Positions 1 to 5,784 of a stretch of DNA of 10,548 nt are shown piece by piece. The position numbers and the translations under genes were made by a program. Within the stretch, counting starts at the first letter, position 1, and every line of letters starts with the position of its first letter. The stretch comes from Planctomycetota bacterium (GTDB taxonomy: Bacteria > Planctomycetota > Phycisphaerae > WQYP01): contig JAJZCT010000062.1 of NCBI GenBank assembly GCA_021828925.1, positions 1-10,548 of the forward strand, read 5' to 3'. A model generated the notes under the pieces. The model made no database searches. It saw only the letters and a list, made by a program, of their open reading frames with translations, and was not told the DNA's origin.

Positions 1-58
1 TGGGCTACTGTGGGTGGGACGGTTATGCGGTAATCAACATTTTTGTTGGAGAATGCCT

Positions 59-1837
59 ATGGATCGACGAGAATTTATAAAATTGGCAGGGGCTGTAACG
101 GTGGGCGTTTCGTCCACAGTCGGAGCCTTAACCAAAGCATCAGGTGACAAAACTGCTGATCTCCCGGCACAGCAGTGGCGACCGGTGGAGTTCAGATTCA
201 AAGCCATTAAGCATTACGATAAGCCATGGTCGCAGATCAATTTATCCGCTGATTTTGTCGGTCCCAATGGGCTAAGATTCCATGTTCATGGATTCTGGGA
301 TGGCGGCGATGTGTGGGTGATCCGTTTCTCGCCGACCGCACCGGGTGCATGGTCGTATCGCGTGACGTGCAATGTGGATGACGCTGGATTACAGGGCCAT
401 ACGGGAGGATTTAACGTGTCACCCGCAACCCATGGCAATCCGTTGTATCGCCATGGCGGTTTTCTTGGTGTCGCGTCGGATCATCACTACCTGACATATT
501 CGGATGGCACGCCTTTCTTCTGGCTGGGCGATACCTGGTGGTTCTGCCCGTCCAGCCTTGTTCCGTTTAATCATTCCGACCATGTCGGTATTCCGTCAAT
601 GTACAAGGCTCTTGTTAACAAACGGCAATCACAGGGGTTCACGATTGCCCAGATGGCGTTCATCGGCTCCTTGGGTGTGCATCAAGATATCTCATCGTTT
701 ATGAACTTGCTCAAGGGAGGACAGTTCGATATGGCTTATTGGCGGAAGGTTGATGCGTACATTCAATATGCCAATAACGCGGGAATCATTCCGGCAATCA
801 TTCTTAATTGGCATTATCTTGCGTTACCAACCTACACACTTGAACAATGGAAATTTCTCTGGCACTACTTTGTGGCCCGCTACGGCGCCTACAGCGTCAC
901 CTGGCTGGTCTGTGGCGAATACAATGCTCCACATTCGAATGTGGAGCAGGTATTGGCCCTCGGAGCATACATCAAAAAGTGCGATCCCTACAAACGAGCG
1001 ATGTCGGTATATCCTTGGTGGTACGCTGGCGATAAACATCAAGCATGGAGTGAATCTTGGTACGATTTCATCCTGTATCAGGGAGCCCATCAGAATAGCC
1101 CGGGAACTGTTCCGCCAACCTATATTTACACGCAGGGATGGAATTATGGAAAACCGGTCATTGAGGGCGAGGCACGCTACGAATTTATCCGCAGGTTTAA
1201 GACCAGTGATACACGCCGCGCCGCCTGGCATGCCATGCAGGCTGGGTGCTGCGGGTATACCTATGGCGCCAACGGCCTATGGTATCCAACGCAAAGCCCT
1301 TCTGACAAGAAATTTTGGAAAGATTGGGGAAAATCCCAGCCCTGGTGGGTGGCAATGAATTATCTCGGTGCCCAACAAATGGCATATATGAAAACCTTTT
1401 ATGAATCCATTGCCTGGTGGAAAACACAACCGCGACCGGGTGCCGTGGAACTGGCTACCACCCTTACTCCGCTCACGCCATTAGCACGATCTAATTTACA
1501 GGGCCATCATCCCTCCTATCCATTTCTTGGCGATTCCTTCCAGCCGTTAGCCCGATCCAATGACGACGAGCTATACGTCATCTGGTTTCCCGAAGGCTGT
1601 GATGCGAAAGCGATGGCGACGCTGATCCTAATGAATAACCAACACCAATTCCATTATCATGCCCGTTGGTTCAATCCTCGCACGGGCAAATACCATCCTC
1701 GTACGCAACTAGTTGCGGCGACGTACGGAACTTGCACACTTTCCGAACGCCCTGACGATTACGACTGGATTCTTCTATTGATACGCCCTGACGATACAAC
1801 CGGTCGCGCTCAAGTGCACCAGACAGTTCCGCGATAA
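59..1837 (+). CDS. Tat-exported DUF5060/DUF4038 (apiosidase-like, GH140-type) glycoside hydrolase
   Basis: Predicted secreted (beta/alpha)8-barrel glycosidase of 592 residues. I chose the ATG at 59 because GGAG at 48-51 sits 7 nt upstream. An in-frame ATG at 53 abuts that Shine-Dalgarno sequence, and an in-frame GTG at 14 has no ribosome site. The N-terminus MDRREFIKLAGA is a twin-arginine signal followed by a hydrophobic stretch, so export is likely. Residues about 40-105 resemble the N-terminal beta domain DUF5060 (aromatic, Gly/Trp-rich). About 130-440 resemble the DUF4038 catalytic barrel, with YSDGTPFFWLGDTWW at its start. About 485-577 resemble the C-terminal 'putative collagen-binding' beta domain (RWFNPRTGK). 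Candidate catalytic acids are E287 in WLVCGEYN and E371 in PVIEGEARYE, both positioned as in clan-A-like barrels. Known DUF4038 members include rhamnogalacturonan-II apiosidases; the substrate here cannot be told from sequence. The gene stands alone, with no sugar-use neighbours. Confidence 0.85.
   Translation: MDRREFIKLAGAVTVGVSSTVGALTKASGDKTADLPAQQWRPVEFRFKAIKHYDKPWSQINLSADFVGPNGLRFHVHGFWDGGDVWVIRFSPTAPGAWSYRVTCNVDDAGLQGHTGGFNVSPATHGNPLYRHGGFLGVASDHHYLTYSDGTPFFWLGDTWWFCPSSLVPFNHSDHVGIPSMYKALVNKRQSQGFTIAQMAFIGSLGVHQDISSFMNLLKGGQFDMAYWRKVDAYIQYANNAGIIPAIILNWHYLALPTYTLEQWKFLWHYFVARYGAYSVTWLVCGEYNAPHSNVEQVLALGAYIKKCDPYKRAMSVYPWWYAGDKHQAWSESWYDFILYQGAHQNSPGTVPPTYIYTQGWNYGKPVIEGEARYEFIRRFKTSDTRRAAWHAMQAGCCGYTYGANGLWYPTQSPSDKKFWKDWGKSQPWWVAMNYLGAQQMAYMKTFYESIAWWKTQPRPGAVELATTLTPLTPLARSNLQGHHPSYPFLGDSFQPLARSNDDELYVIWFPEGCDAKAMATLILMNNQHQFHYHARWFNPRTGKYHPRTQLVAATYGTCTLSERPDDYDWILLLIRPDDTTGRAQVHQTVPR
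925..948. repeat. 24-bp perfect palindrome inside the hydrolase gene
   Basis: The half-site TGCTCCACATTC (925-936) is followed directly by its exact reverse complement (937-948). It lies just 3' of the codon for the putative catalytic Glu (917-919) and encodes the segment APHSNVEQ. Such a long perfect palindrome without spacer is unlikely by chance in 10 kb. It could form a cruciform, an RNA hairpin or a dimeric-protein site, or be a coincidence of coding constraint. Confidence 0.9.
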
Positions 1838-1893
1838 GCCTTGGTTTATTTCCGGCGGTTGATAAGTTTTGCGGCGATGGGTATGCACTGGAC

Positions 1894-1919
1894 GGGCGGA
1901 CCGATGTCGGCCCGCTTTT
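1894..1919 (+). terminator. Candidate intrinsic terminator of the hydrolase gene
   Basis: The segment 1894-1903 pairs with 1908-1917 around an ATGT loop. The core is GGGCGGACCG against CGGCCCGCTT, with one A-C mismatch and two G-U pairs at the base. The right arm runs into a short T tract at 1916-1919. It begins 57 nt after the stop at 1837, in the correct orientation. The T tract is short (four), so termination may be partial or Rho-dependent. Confidence 0.45.
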
Positions 1920-1994
1920 GTCTGCCGTTTCGCGGTGCCAAGCGGTAGGGTTGGAAAACTTACGTAAACGTCCGGTGAAGTACAGATGGGTGCT

Positions 1995-2063
1995 CGCCGG
2001 GACCAGACGCTGCGATTTTGCCCCTGATCCAGCGTTATTTCGGCCCTGCCCGGAAGCATTGCC
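1995..2063 (+). repeat. 69-nt interspersed repeat, copy A
   Basis: This stretch matches the reverse complement of 5567-5634 at 60 of 69 aligned positions (8 substitutions, one 1-nt gap). Shared blocks include CGCCGGGACCA, GCCCCTGAT, AGCGTTATTTCGGCCC and GCCCGGAA. The ends are complementary (CCGGG near the start, CCCGG near the end), and this copy has an inner ACGCTG/CAGCGT pair, so a folded RNA or DNA structure is possible. It lies 157 nt after the hydrolase stop, in the same orientation as that gene. Confidence 0.85.
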
Positions 2064-2165
2064 ACACCCTCGAATAGTGCGATCCTCGCGACCAACCTGA
2101 CTTCCCCCTGTCATGAGCGAAAGTCATTGATTTACGGCCTTGCCGCGGTAATGCACTTGCTACAT

Positions 2166-2365
2166 TCAGCCCGGTGCCCAAGCCGGCGGCTGGGTAAAGA
2201 GTTCCAGTAACCCCAGTTCACTGAGAATGGCATTGAGGTCCTTGGGAACGCGGGTGACCTTGATTTTCAGGCTTTGAGCGTTCACCTCCAGACTCTCCAA
2301 GTCCACCAACTGTAACCTATAACGGGTGATGCGTCCGGCGTGGAACCTTCCTTTACAAAATAAAT
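2166..2365 (-). pseudogene. Possible 3' remnant of a transposase gene (IS1634/IS4-like C-terminus)
   Basis: On the minus strand an open frame ends with a stop at 2166-2168. Its last roughly 55 residues look protein-like: RITRYRLQLVDLESLEVNA, then ILSELGLLELF near the end. A beta-strand segment followed by 'ILxxLGL' just before the stop is reminiscent of the C-termini of IS1634-type DDE transposases; this is recalled resemblance, not an alignment. The frame has no suitable start after the purine-rich AAAGGAAGG (read on the minus strand near 2350), and upstream it runs into the divergent hom start, so it would be a truncated leftover. The sequence between about 2098 and 2165 could be the old element end. 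Alternatively it is a chance frame. Confidence 0.3.
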
Positions 2366-2435
2366 TTGGCGATGCGCTGGCAGGCCGCCGCCGGTTGCCG
2401 TATCTTAATTCGCCGTATGAGTACTTGGAGTGGTT

Positions 2436-3731
2436 ATGATAACACATATTGGATTGCTGGGATGCGGAACTGTCGGAGCGACGGTGGCGGACATGCTGCT
2501 GACCGAGAAAGCGCTGCTGGCGAAGCGATCCGGACAGTCTCTGGCTTTGAAGCGGATTTTAATTCGGGATCCAGCCAAAACCCGGAACCACAAGATTCCG
2601 GAGAATCTATTTACAACCGATCCGGATGATATTCTCAATGATCCCGAAATTCAGATTGTCGTGGAAGTCATGGGCGGGATTGAACCGGCGAAAGCATTAT
2701 CCCTGCGTGCCGTTAAATCCGGGAAGTTACTGGTGACCGCCAATAAGCGTCTGCTGGCGCTGCATGGGGTGGAAATATTCCGCGCGGCGGCTAAAGCCAA
2801 CTCCTGCGTCTGTTTTGAAGCATCCTGCGGCGGAGCCATTCCCATTGTTCTGGCACTGACCCGCGGATTGATTGCCAATGAAATTGATCAGGTCGTGGGA
2901 ATTGTCAATGGCACATGCAATTACATTTTAAGTGAAATGAGTTCCGCCGGTAAAAGTTATAGCACCGCTTTAGCCGAAGCGCAGGCCGCAGGCTTTGCCG
3001 AGCCTGATCCGACACTGGATGTCACCGGGGGAGATAGTGCGCATAAACTGGCAATTCTGGCAGCGCTGGCGTTTGGGACAAATGTACCGTTTGACCAGAT
3101 TCACGTCAGCGGCATAAATACCATTGACGGTATGGATTTGCGTTTTGGCCTGGAATTGGGGTACGTCTGCAAACTCCTGGCGATCGCCGAAAAACATAGC
3201 CAGGGCATTTCACTGCGGGTACACCCCGCATTTGTTCCACAGAAACATCTGCTGGCAAATGTCAATGGCTCATTTAACGCCATCGCGGTAGTCGGCCATG
3301 CCAGCGGCCAGACCATTCATTACGGCCGAGGAGCCGGAGGAAAGCCGACGGCCAGCGCCATAATCGCAGACATTGTAGAAGCGGCCATGGGAACCGCCCC
3401 ACTGCTTTTTAAGCAACTGCCCCTACTGACACGGCGCAGCACAGCCAGAGTTATTCCGATCCAGGATGTTTCGTCCCGGCATTATTTACGAATGATGGTA
3501 CAAGATAAGCATGGAATGCTGCATCAGATTACCGGCATACTCGGTAAGCTTGGCATTTCCCTGGCTGCGATGGTGCAACATGAAGCACACGAGGATCAAT
3601 TTGTGCCTCTGGTGATCATGACGCACGAAGCACCGGACGGTAAAGTGACCGAGGCCGCAGCTAAAATTGACCGCCTGCGGGGAATACGCAGTCATACCCG
3701 GCATATTCGTGTCATTGATCCGCCGCCGTGA
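2436..3731 (+). CDS. hom: Homoserine dehydrogenase (EC 1.1.1.3) with C-terminal ACT domain
   Basis: Reduces L-aspartate-4-semialdehyde to L-homoserine with NAD(P)H, the branch point to threonine and methionine; cytosolic. The 431-residue product has the usual length. The ATG at 2436 is preferred because GGAG (2427-2430) lies 5 nt upstream; the in-frame GTG at 2430 overlaps that site. The Rossmann nucleotide-binding motif GLLGCGTVG is at residues 6-14, and VEVMGGIEPA and TANKRLLALHG (likely catalytic Lys 104) follow. GIVNGTCNYILSEM near 155-168 and EPDPTLDVTGGDSAHK at 189-204 form the substrate and catalytic region (Asp 200 and Lys 204 match the family's D/K pair). Residues about 350-425 are an ACT domain (YLRMMVQDKHGMLHQITGI), typical of feedback control by threonine in this family. 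It is co-directional with the ApgM-like gene 78 nt downstream, which suggests a shared role in threonine synthesis. Confidence 0.95.
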   Translation: MITHIGLLGCGTVGATVADMLLTEKALLAKRSGQSLALKRILIRDPAKTRNHKIPENLFTTDPDDILNDPEIQIVVEVMGGIEPAKALSLRAVKSGKLLVTANKRLLALHGVEIFRAAAKANSCVCFEASCGGAIPIVLALTRGLIANEIDQVVGIVNGTCNYILSEMSSAGKSYSTALAEAQAAGFAEPDPTLDVTGGDSAHKLAILAALAFGTNVPFDQIHVSGINTIDGMDLRFGLELGYVCKLLAIAEKHSQGISLRVHPAFVPQKHLLANVNGSFNAIAVVGHASGQTIHYGRGAGGKPTASAIIADIVEAAMGTAPLLFKQLPLLTRRSTARVIPIQDVSSRHYLRMMVQDKHGMLHQITGILGKLGISLAAMVQHEAHEDQFVPLVIMTHEAPDGKVTEAAAKIDRLRGIRSHTRHIRVIDPPP

Positions 3732-3766
3732 GCAATCGCGGATTGCAACAGCGCGCAAACCGCTGT
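3732..3766 (+). promoter_or_regulatory. Two adjacent small hairpins between hom and apgM
   Basis: Directly after the hom stop, GCAATC-GCG-GATTGC (3732-3746) forms a perfect 6-bp stem. One base later ACAGCG (3748-3753) pairs with CGCTGT (3761-3766) around a 7-nt loop. There is no T tract after either, so an ordinary intrinsic terminator is unlikely. They could stabilise the hom mRNA end, serve as an operator, or attenuate readthrough into apgM. Function is unknown. Confidence 0.5.
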
Positions 3767-3774
3767 GGTAGAAT
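3766..3774 (+). promoter_or_regulatory. apgM: Candidate extended -10 promoter element for apgM
   Basis: TGG-TAGAAT at 3766-3774 fits an extended -10 (TGn followed by a TATAAT-like hexamer, 4 of 6). The only -35-like hexamer, TTGCAA at 3743-3748, is 20 nt away, which is too far for a classical promoter. It could allow internal transcription of apgM separately from hom. Weak evidence. Confidence 0.25.
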
Positions 3775-3809
3775 ACTGTTGATAGTAAATAAGGATCGAA
3801 AGCAACACC

Positions 3810-5000
3810 ATGAAATATGCCATTATCATTCCCGACGGAGCTGCGGACGCCCCGATTGCTGAACTCGGCGATAAAACACCCCTGGAAGTCGCCTGTAAAC
3901 CGAATATGGATGCGGCCGCCCGCGACGGCCGTATCGGTACGGTTCGCACCACGCCGCCTGATTACAGCCCCGGAAGCGATGTTTGCACGCTATGCCTGCT
4001 GGGGTATGACCCCGCGCAATATCATCCGGGCCGCGCTCCGCTGGAGGCGGCGGCGATGGGCCTGAAACTTAACGCTTCAAACTGGGTTATGCGGTGCAAC
4101 TTCGTCACCATTATTGACGGAAAAATGGTAGATCATTCTGCCGGACACATCAAAGATAACGAAAGCCGCACACTCTTGCAGGCGGTCACGGAGGCGGTGG
4201 GAAGCTCGGGCGGAATGACGTTCCATCCGGGTGTAAGTTATCGCAATTTAATGACGTTCGCCGGCGGTGATTTGAGCAAAGTAAAGACCACGCCCCCGCA
4301 TGATATTCCCGATCAGCCGATCAAAACCCATTTACCGCGCGGAGCCGGCGCGAAGCCATTATTGGATATCATGAACAAGGCCCGCGCGGTGCTCAAAGAC
4401 CATGAAGTGAATCTGGTGCGGCGGCAATTTGGCGAAAATCAGGCGACGGATATCTGGCTCTGGGGCCAGGGCAGACCGAAGCCTATTCCGAGCTTTAAGG
4501 AGCGTTTCGGCGTTTCAGGCGCCATGATTACCGCTGTGGATTTGCTGCGCGGAATCGCTAATCTGCTGGGCTGGAAAAATATTGATGTGCCCGGCATTAC
4601 CAGCTATCACGATACAGATTACGCGGCGCAGGGAAAATATACCTGTGCCGCGCTGGATAACTTTGATCTGGTCTGCTGCCATGTGGAAGCACCGGATGAA
4701 GCCAGCCATCAGGCGGACTTCACCACAAAAATCAAAAGCATTGAAGCCATTGATGAACACGTGGTCGGTCCGGTGATCAGGAAATTGAAAACTTTTGATC
4801 AATGGCGCTTGCTGATCATGCCCGACCATGCCACACAATGCGCCACGCGCAAACACCATGAAGCCCCGGTACCTTTTCTGATCACCGGTTCGCATGGAAA
4901 AAGCAGTATCGCACGGGCCTACACCGAACAGGCGGCCATGGAAAGCGATCTGCACATCGAAGCCGGCTACGAGCTGATGTCGTATTTCCTAACCAAGTGA
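3810..5000 (+). CDS. apgM: ApgM-family phosphomutase homologue, probable alternative homoserine kinase
   Basis: 396-residue member of the archaeal-type 2,3-bisphosphoglycerate-independent phosphoglycerate mutase family (alkaline-phosphatase superfamily, two-metal enzyme). The metal and catalytic sites are intact: IIPDGAAD (Asp9), SPGSDVCTLCLLGYDP (nucleophile Ser56), CHVEAPDEASHQAD (Asp296, His300), MPDHAT (Asp339, His340) and KHHEAPVPFLI (His349 or His350). The family's true mutase interconverts 3- and 2-phosphoglycerate. Homologues found beside homoserine dehydrogenase have been annotated as functional analogues of homoserine kinase (ThrB), and this gene lies 78 nt after hom, so homoserine phosphorylation is the more likely role here; this is inference from context. 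The start is the ATG at 3810; the only Shine-Dalgarno-like sequence, AAGGA at 3791-3795, is 14 nt upstream, which is longer than ideal. No clear terminator follows the stop. Confidence 0.88.
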   Translation: MKYAIIIPDGAADAPIAELGDKTPLEVACKPNMDAAARDGRIGTVRTTPPDYSPGSDVCTLCLLGYDPAQYHPGRAPLEAAAMGLKLNASNWVMRCNFVTIIDGKMVDHSAGHIKDNESRTLLQAVTEAVGSSGGMTFHPGVSYRNLMTFAGGDLSKVKTTPPHDIPDQPIKTHLPRGAGAKPLLDIMNKARAVLKDHEVNLVRRQFGENQATDIWLWGQGRPKPIPSFKERFGVSGAMITAVDLLRGIANLLGWKNIDVPGITSYHDTDYAAQGKYTCAALDNFDLVCCHVEAPDEASHQADFTTKIKSIEAIDEHVVGPVIRKLKTFDQWRLLIMPDHATQCATRKHHEAPVPFLITGSHGKSSIARAYTEQAAMESDLHIEAGYELMSYFLTK

Positions 5001-5010
5001 CGCGGGGGGC

Positions 5011-5038
5011 AATGATCAACGATCAGTGAGCAATGATT
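5011..5038. repeat. Degenerate 7-bp tandem repeat (four units)
   Basis: Consecutive heptamers AATGATC, AACGATC, AGTGAGC and AATGATT fit the pattern A-R-Y-G-A-K-Y. They start 10 nt after the apgM stop. The following AAATCAT pairs with the last unit as ATGAT-TAA-ATCAT. Short heptameric arrays like this occur as spacer repeats in several bacterial phyla; no function is visible. Confidence 0.6.
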
Positions 5039-5240
5039 AAATCATCGGAATTCTCCGGGTAACTGTTTATCGCTCTGCGGCTGGGGCGGGCGGGTTCAGG
5101 AGGAATCCAGCAGCACATCGGTAAGCAGGCCGGGATTTTTACCGGCTCAGGCATTCATGAGAAGGGTCATCCTGCGGTCTGGTTGTTCGTCTCCGGTTGC
5201 TCTTCACCTTGCCTCGCGGCAACGCGATTACCTTCGACTA

Positions 5241-5260
5241 CGGATCGGAACATCGATCCG
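5241..5260. repeat. 7-bp perfect inverted repeat
   Basis: CGGATCG (5241-5247) and CGATCCG (5254-5260) flank a 6-nt loop GAACAT. The stem is GC-rich with no T tract on either side, so it is a structural repeat rather than a clear terminator. Confidence 0.5.
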
Positions 5261-5304
5261 GGAGAAACCTACATCCTCCTGTCTCAATACACTCTCCATC
5301 GCAC

Positions 5305-5361
5305 TACCGCAGGCGTCCCGCCTTTTGTCGTGCTTCCGACGCAGGCAAGATGCCTGCGGTA
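5305..5361. repeat. 57-bp cruciform-like interspersed repeat
   Basis: The ends are perfect 10-bp inverted repeats: TACCGCAGGC (5305-5314) and GCCTGCGGTA (5352-5361). Inside are three further hairpins: AGGC/GCCT (5311-5314 with 5320-5323), GTCG/CGAC (5327-5330 with 5337-5340) and GCAGGC/GCCTGC (5341-5346 with 5352-5357). The segment can fold either as one long stem or as a cloverleaf of small stems. The wording 'accgcaggc...gcctgcggt' resembles small palindromic repeats I associate with Planctomycetes and Verrucomicrobia genomes, so more copies elsewhere are expected; only one full copy is in this window. Confidence 0.75.
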
Positions 5362-5426
5362 CAACGGATTCCATCGCTTGTTTGTCCCACTAAGAGGCGA
5401 TCGGAGTATAGAGTCCGGAAGTGATC

Positions 5427-5445
5427 CGGCGGGTTAATCCCGCCG
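5427..5445. repeat. GC-rich hairpin with TTAAT loop
   Basis: CGGCGGG (5427-5433) and CCCGCCG (5439-5445) form a perfect 7-bp stem around TTAAT. It lies 66 nt after the 57-bp repeat and may belong to the same repeat cluster. Neither strand has a T tract immediately after the stem. Confidence 0.55.
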
Positions 5446-5566
5446 ACATGGCGTTTGACATCCCCGGACTTACCCGCGTTCCCCCACCCCCGCCGCACGA
5501 CCTCACTGCGTACCCTTATTTCTTGCTGTGACAGAGCACCAGCCTTCGGGGCAATGATGAGCTTGG

Positions 5567-5634
5567 GGCAATTTTTCCGGGCTGGGCCGAAATAACGCTA
5601 AATCAGGGGCAAATCACACCGTTTGGTCCCGGCG
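5567..5634 (-). repeat. 69-nt interspersed repeat, copy B (inverted)
   Basis: Reverse-complement match to 1995-2063 (60 of 69 positions). Read on the minus strand it lies 150 nt after the sucB stop, in the same orientation as sucB. Copy A stands in the same relation to the hydrolase gene. The complementary ends (CCGGG and CCCGG) are kept, whereas the inner stem seen in copy A is partly lost. Confidence 0.85.
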
Positions 5635-5742
5635 CGGCGGGATGCTTTTATGGTGCGTTCCACCACCGGCAAAGCCGGCGGCTATGTGAAGTTTCCCCGC
5701 ACGGCCGTGTGGCCCGGAAATATTGCCACGCCCGGCGTAAAG

Positions 5743-5768
5743 GCGTGCACCCGCCGGCGGGCGCACGC
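5743..5768 (-). terminator. Strong hairpin downstream of sucB, candidate transcription end
   Basis: GCGTGC (5743-5748) pairs with GCACGC (5763-5768), and CCCGCC (5750-5755) with GGCGGG (5756-5761), with one A-C mismatch between the two blocks. Read with sucB, it starts 16 nt after the stop and is followed by CCTTTACG, which gives only a three-base T run. It is therefore either a weak intrinsic terminator or a 3'-end-protecting hairpin. Confidence 0.4.
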
Positions 5769-5784
5769 GTTAGCGCAAATGCCA

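Larger units (their letters stand above)
1838..2435. other. Gene-poor spacer between the hydrolase and hom
   Basis: These 598 nt contain a candidate terminator (1894-1919), copy A of an interspersed repeat (1995-2063), a weak inverted repeat TGACTT/AAGTCA (2098-2103 and 2121-2126) and a minus-strand gene remnant (2166 to about 2365). I see no complete gene. No convincing sigma70 promoter for hom was found; an AT-rich patch at 2351-2370 (TTTACAAAATAAATTT) is the only obvious candidate promoter region. Confidence 0.6.
5001..5784. other. Hairpin- and repeat-dense spacer between convergent apgM and sucB
   Basis: These 784 nt carry no credible gene; short open frames here differ in composition and have no ribosome sites. 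They are unusually rich in inverted repeats: GCCGG/CCGGC at 5129-5146, TCGCG-GCAA-CGCGA at 5214-5227, CGGATCG/CGATCCG at 5241-5260, the 57-bp element at 5305-5361, CGGCGGG/CCCGCCG at 5427-5445, CCGGC-AAA-GCCGG at 5666-5678 and a long stem at 5743-5768. A 7-bp tandem repeat (5011-5038) and an inverted interspersed repeat (5567-5634) are also present. The octamer GCAATGAT recurs at 5009, 5030 and 5541. Confidence 0.7.

Noticed and set aside
14..58. Upstream GTG (14) and ATG (53) as starts of the hydrolase
   Set aside because: GTG 14 has no ribosome site and would put 15 residues before the Tat motif. ATG 53 touches the GGAG. ATG 59 has ideal spacing and places RR at residues 3-4.
750..1358. 202-codon plus-strand frame inside the hydrolase gene
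   Set aside because: Overlapping frame with an Arg-rich product; the DUF4038 frame explains the region.
2098..2126. Inverted repeat TGACTT/AAGTCA as a terminator or IS end
   Set aside because: It is only 6 bp with a 17-nt loop and no T tract; too weak to annotate alone.
2430..2435. GTG at 2430 as the hom start
   Set aside because: It overlaps the GGAG at 2427-2430; ATG 2436 has 5-nt spacing and begins directly before the Rossmann strand.
3743..3774. Classical -35/-10 promoter TTGCAA ... TAGAAT before apgM
   Set aside because: The spacer is 20 nt, outside the usual 16-19; only the extended -10 interpretation was kept, at low confidence.
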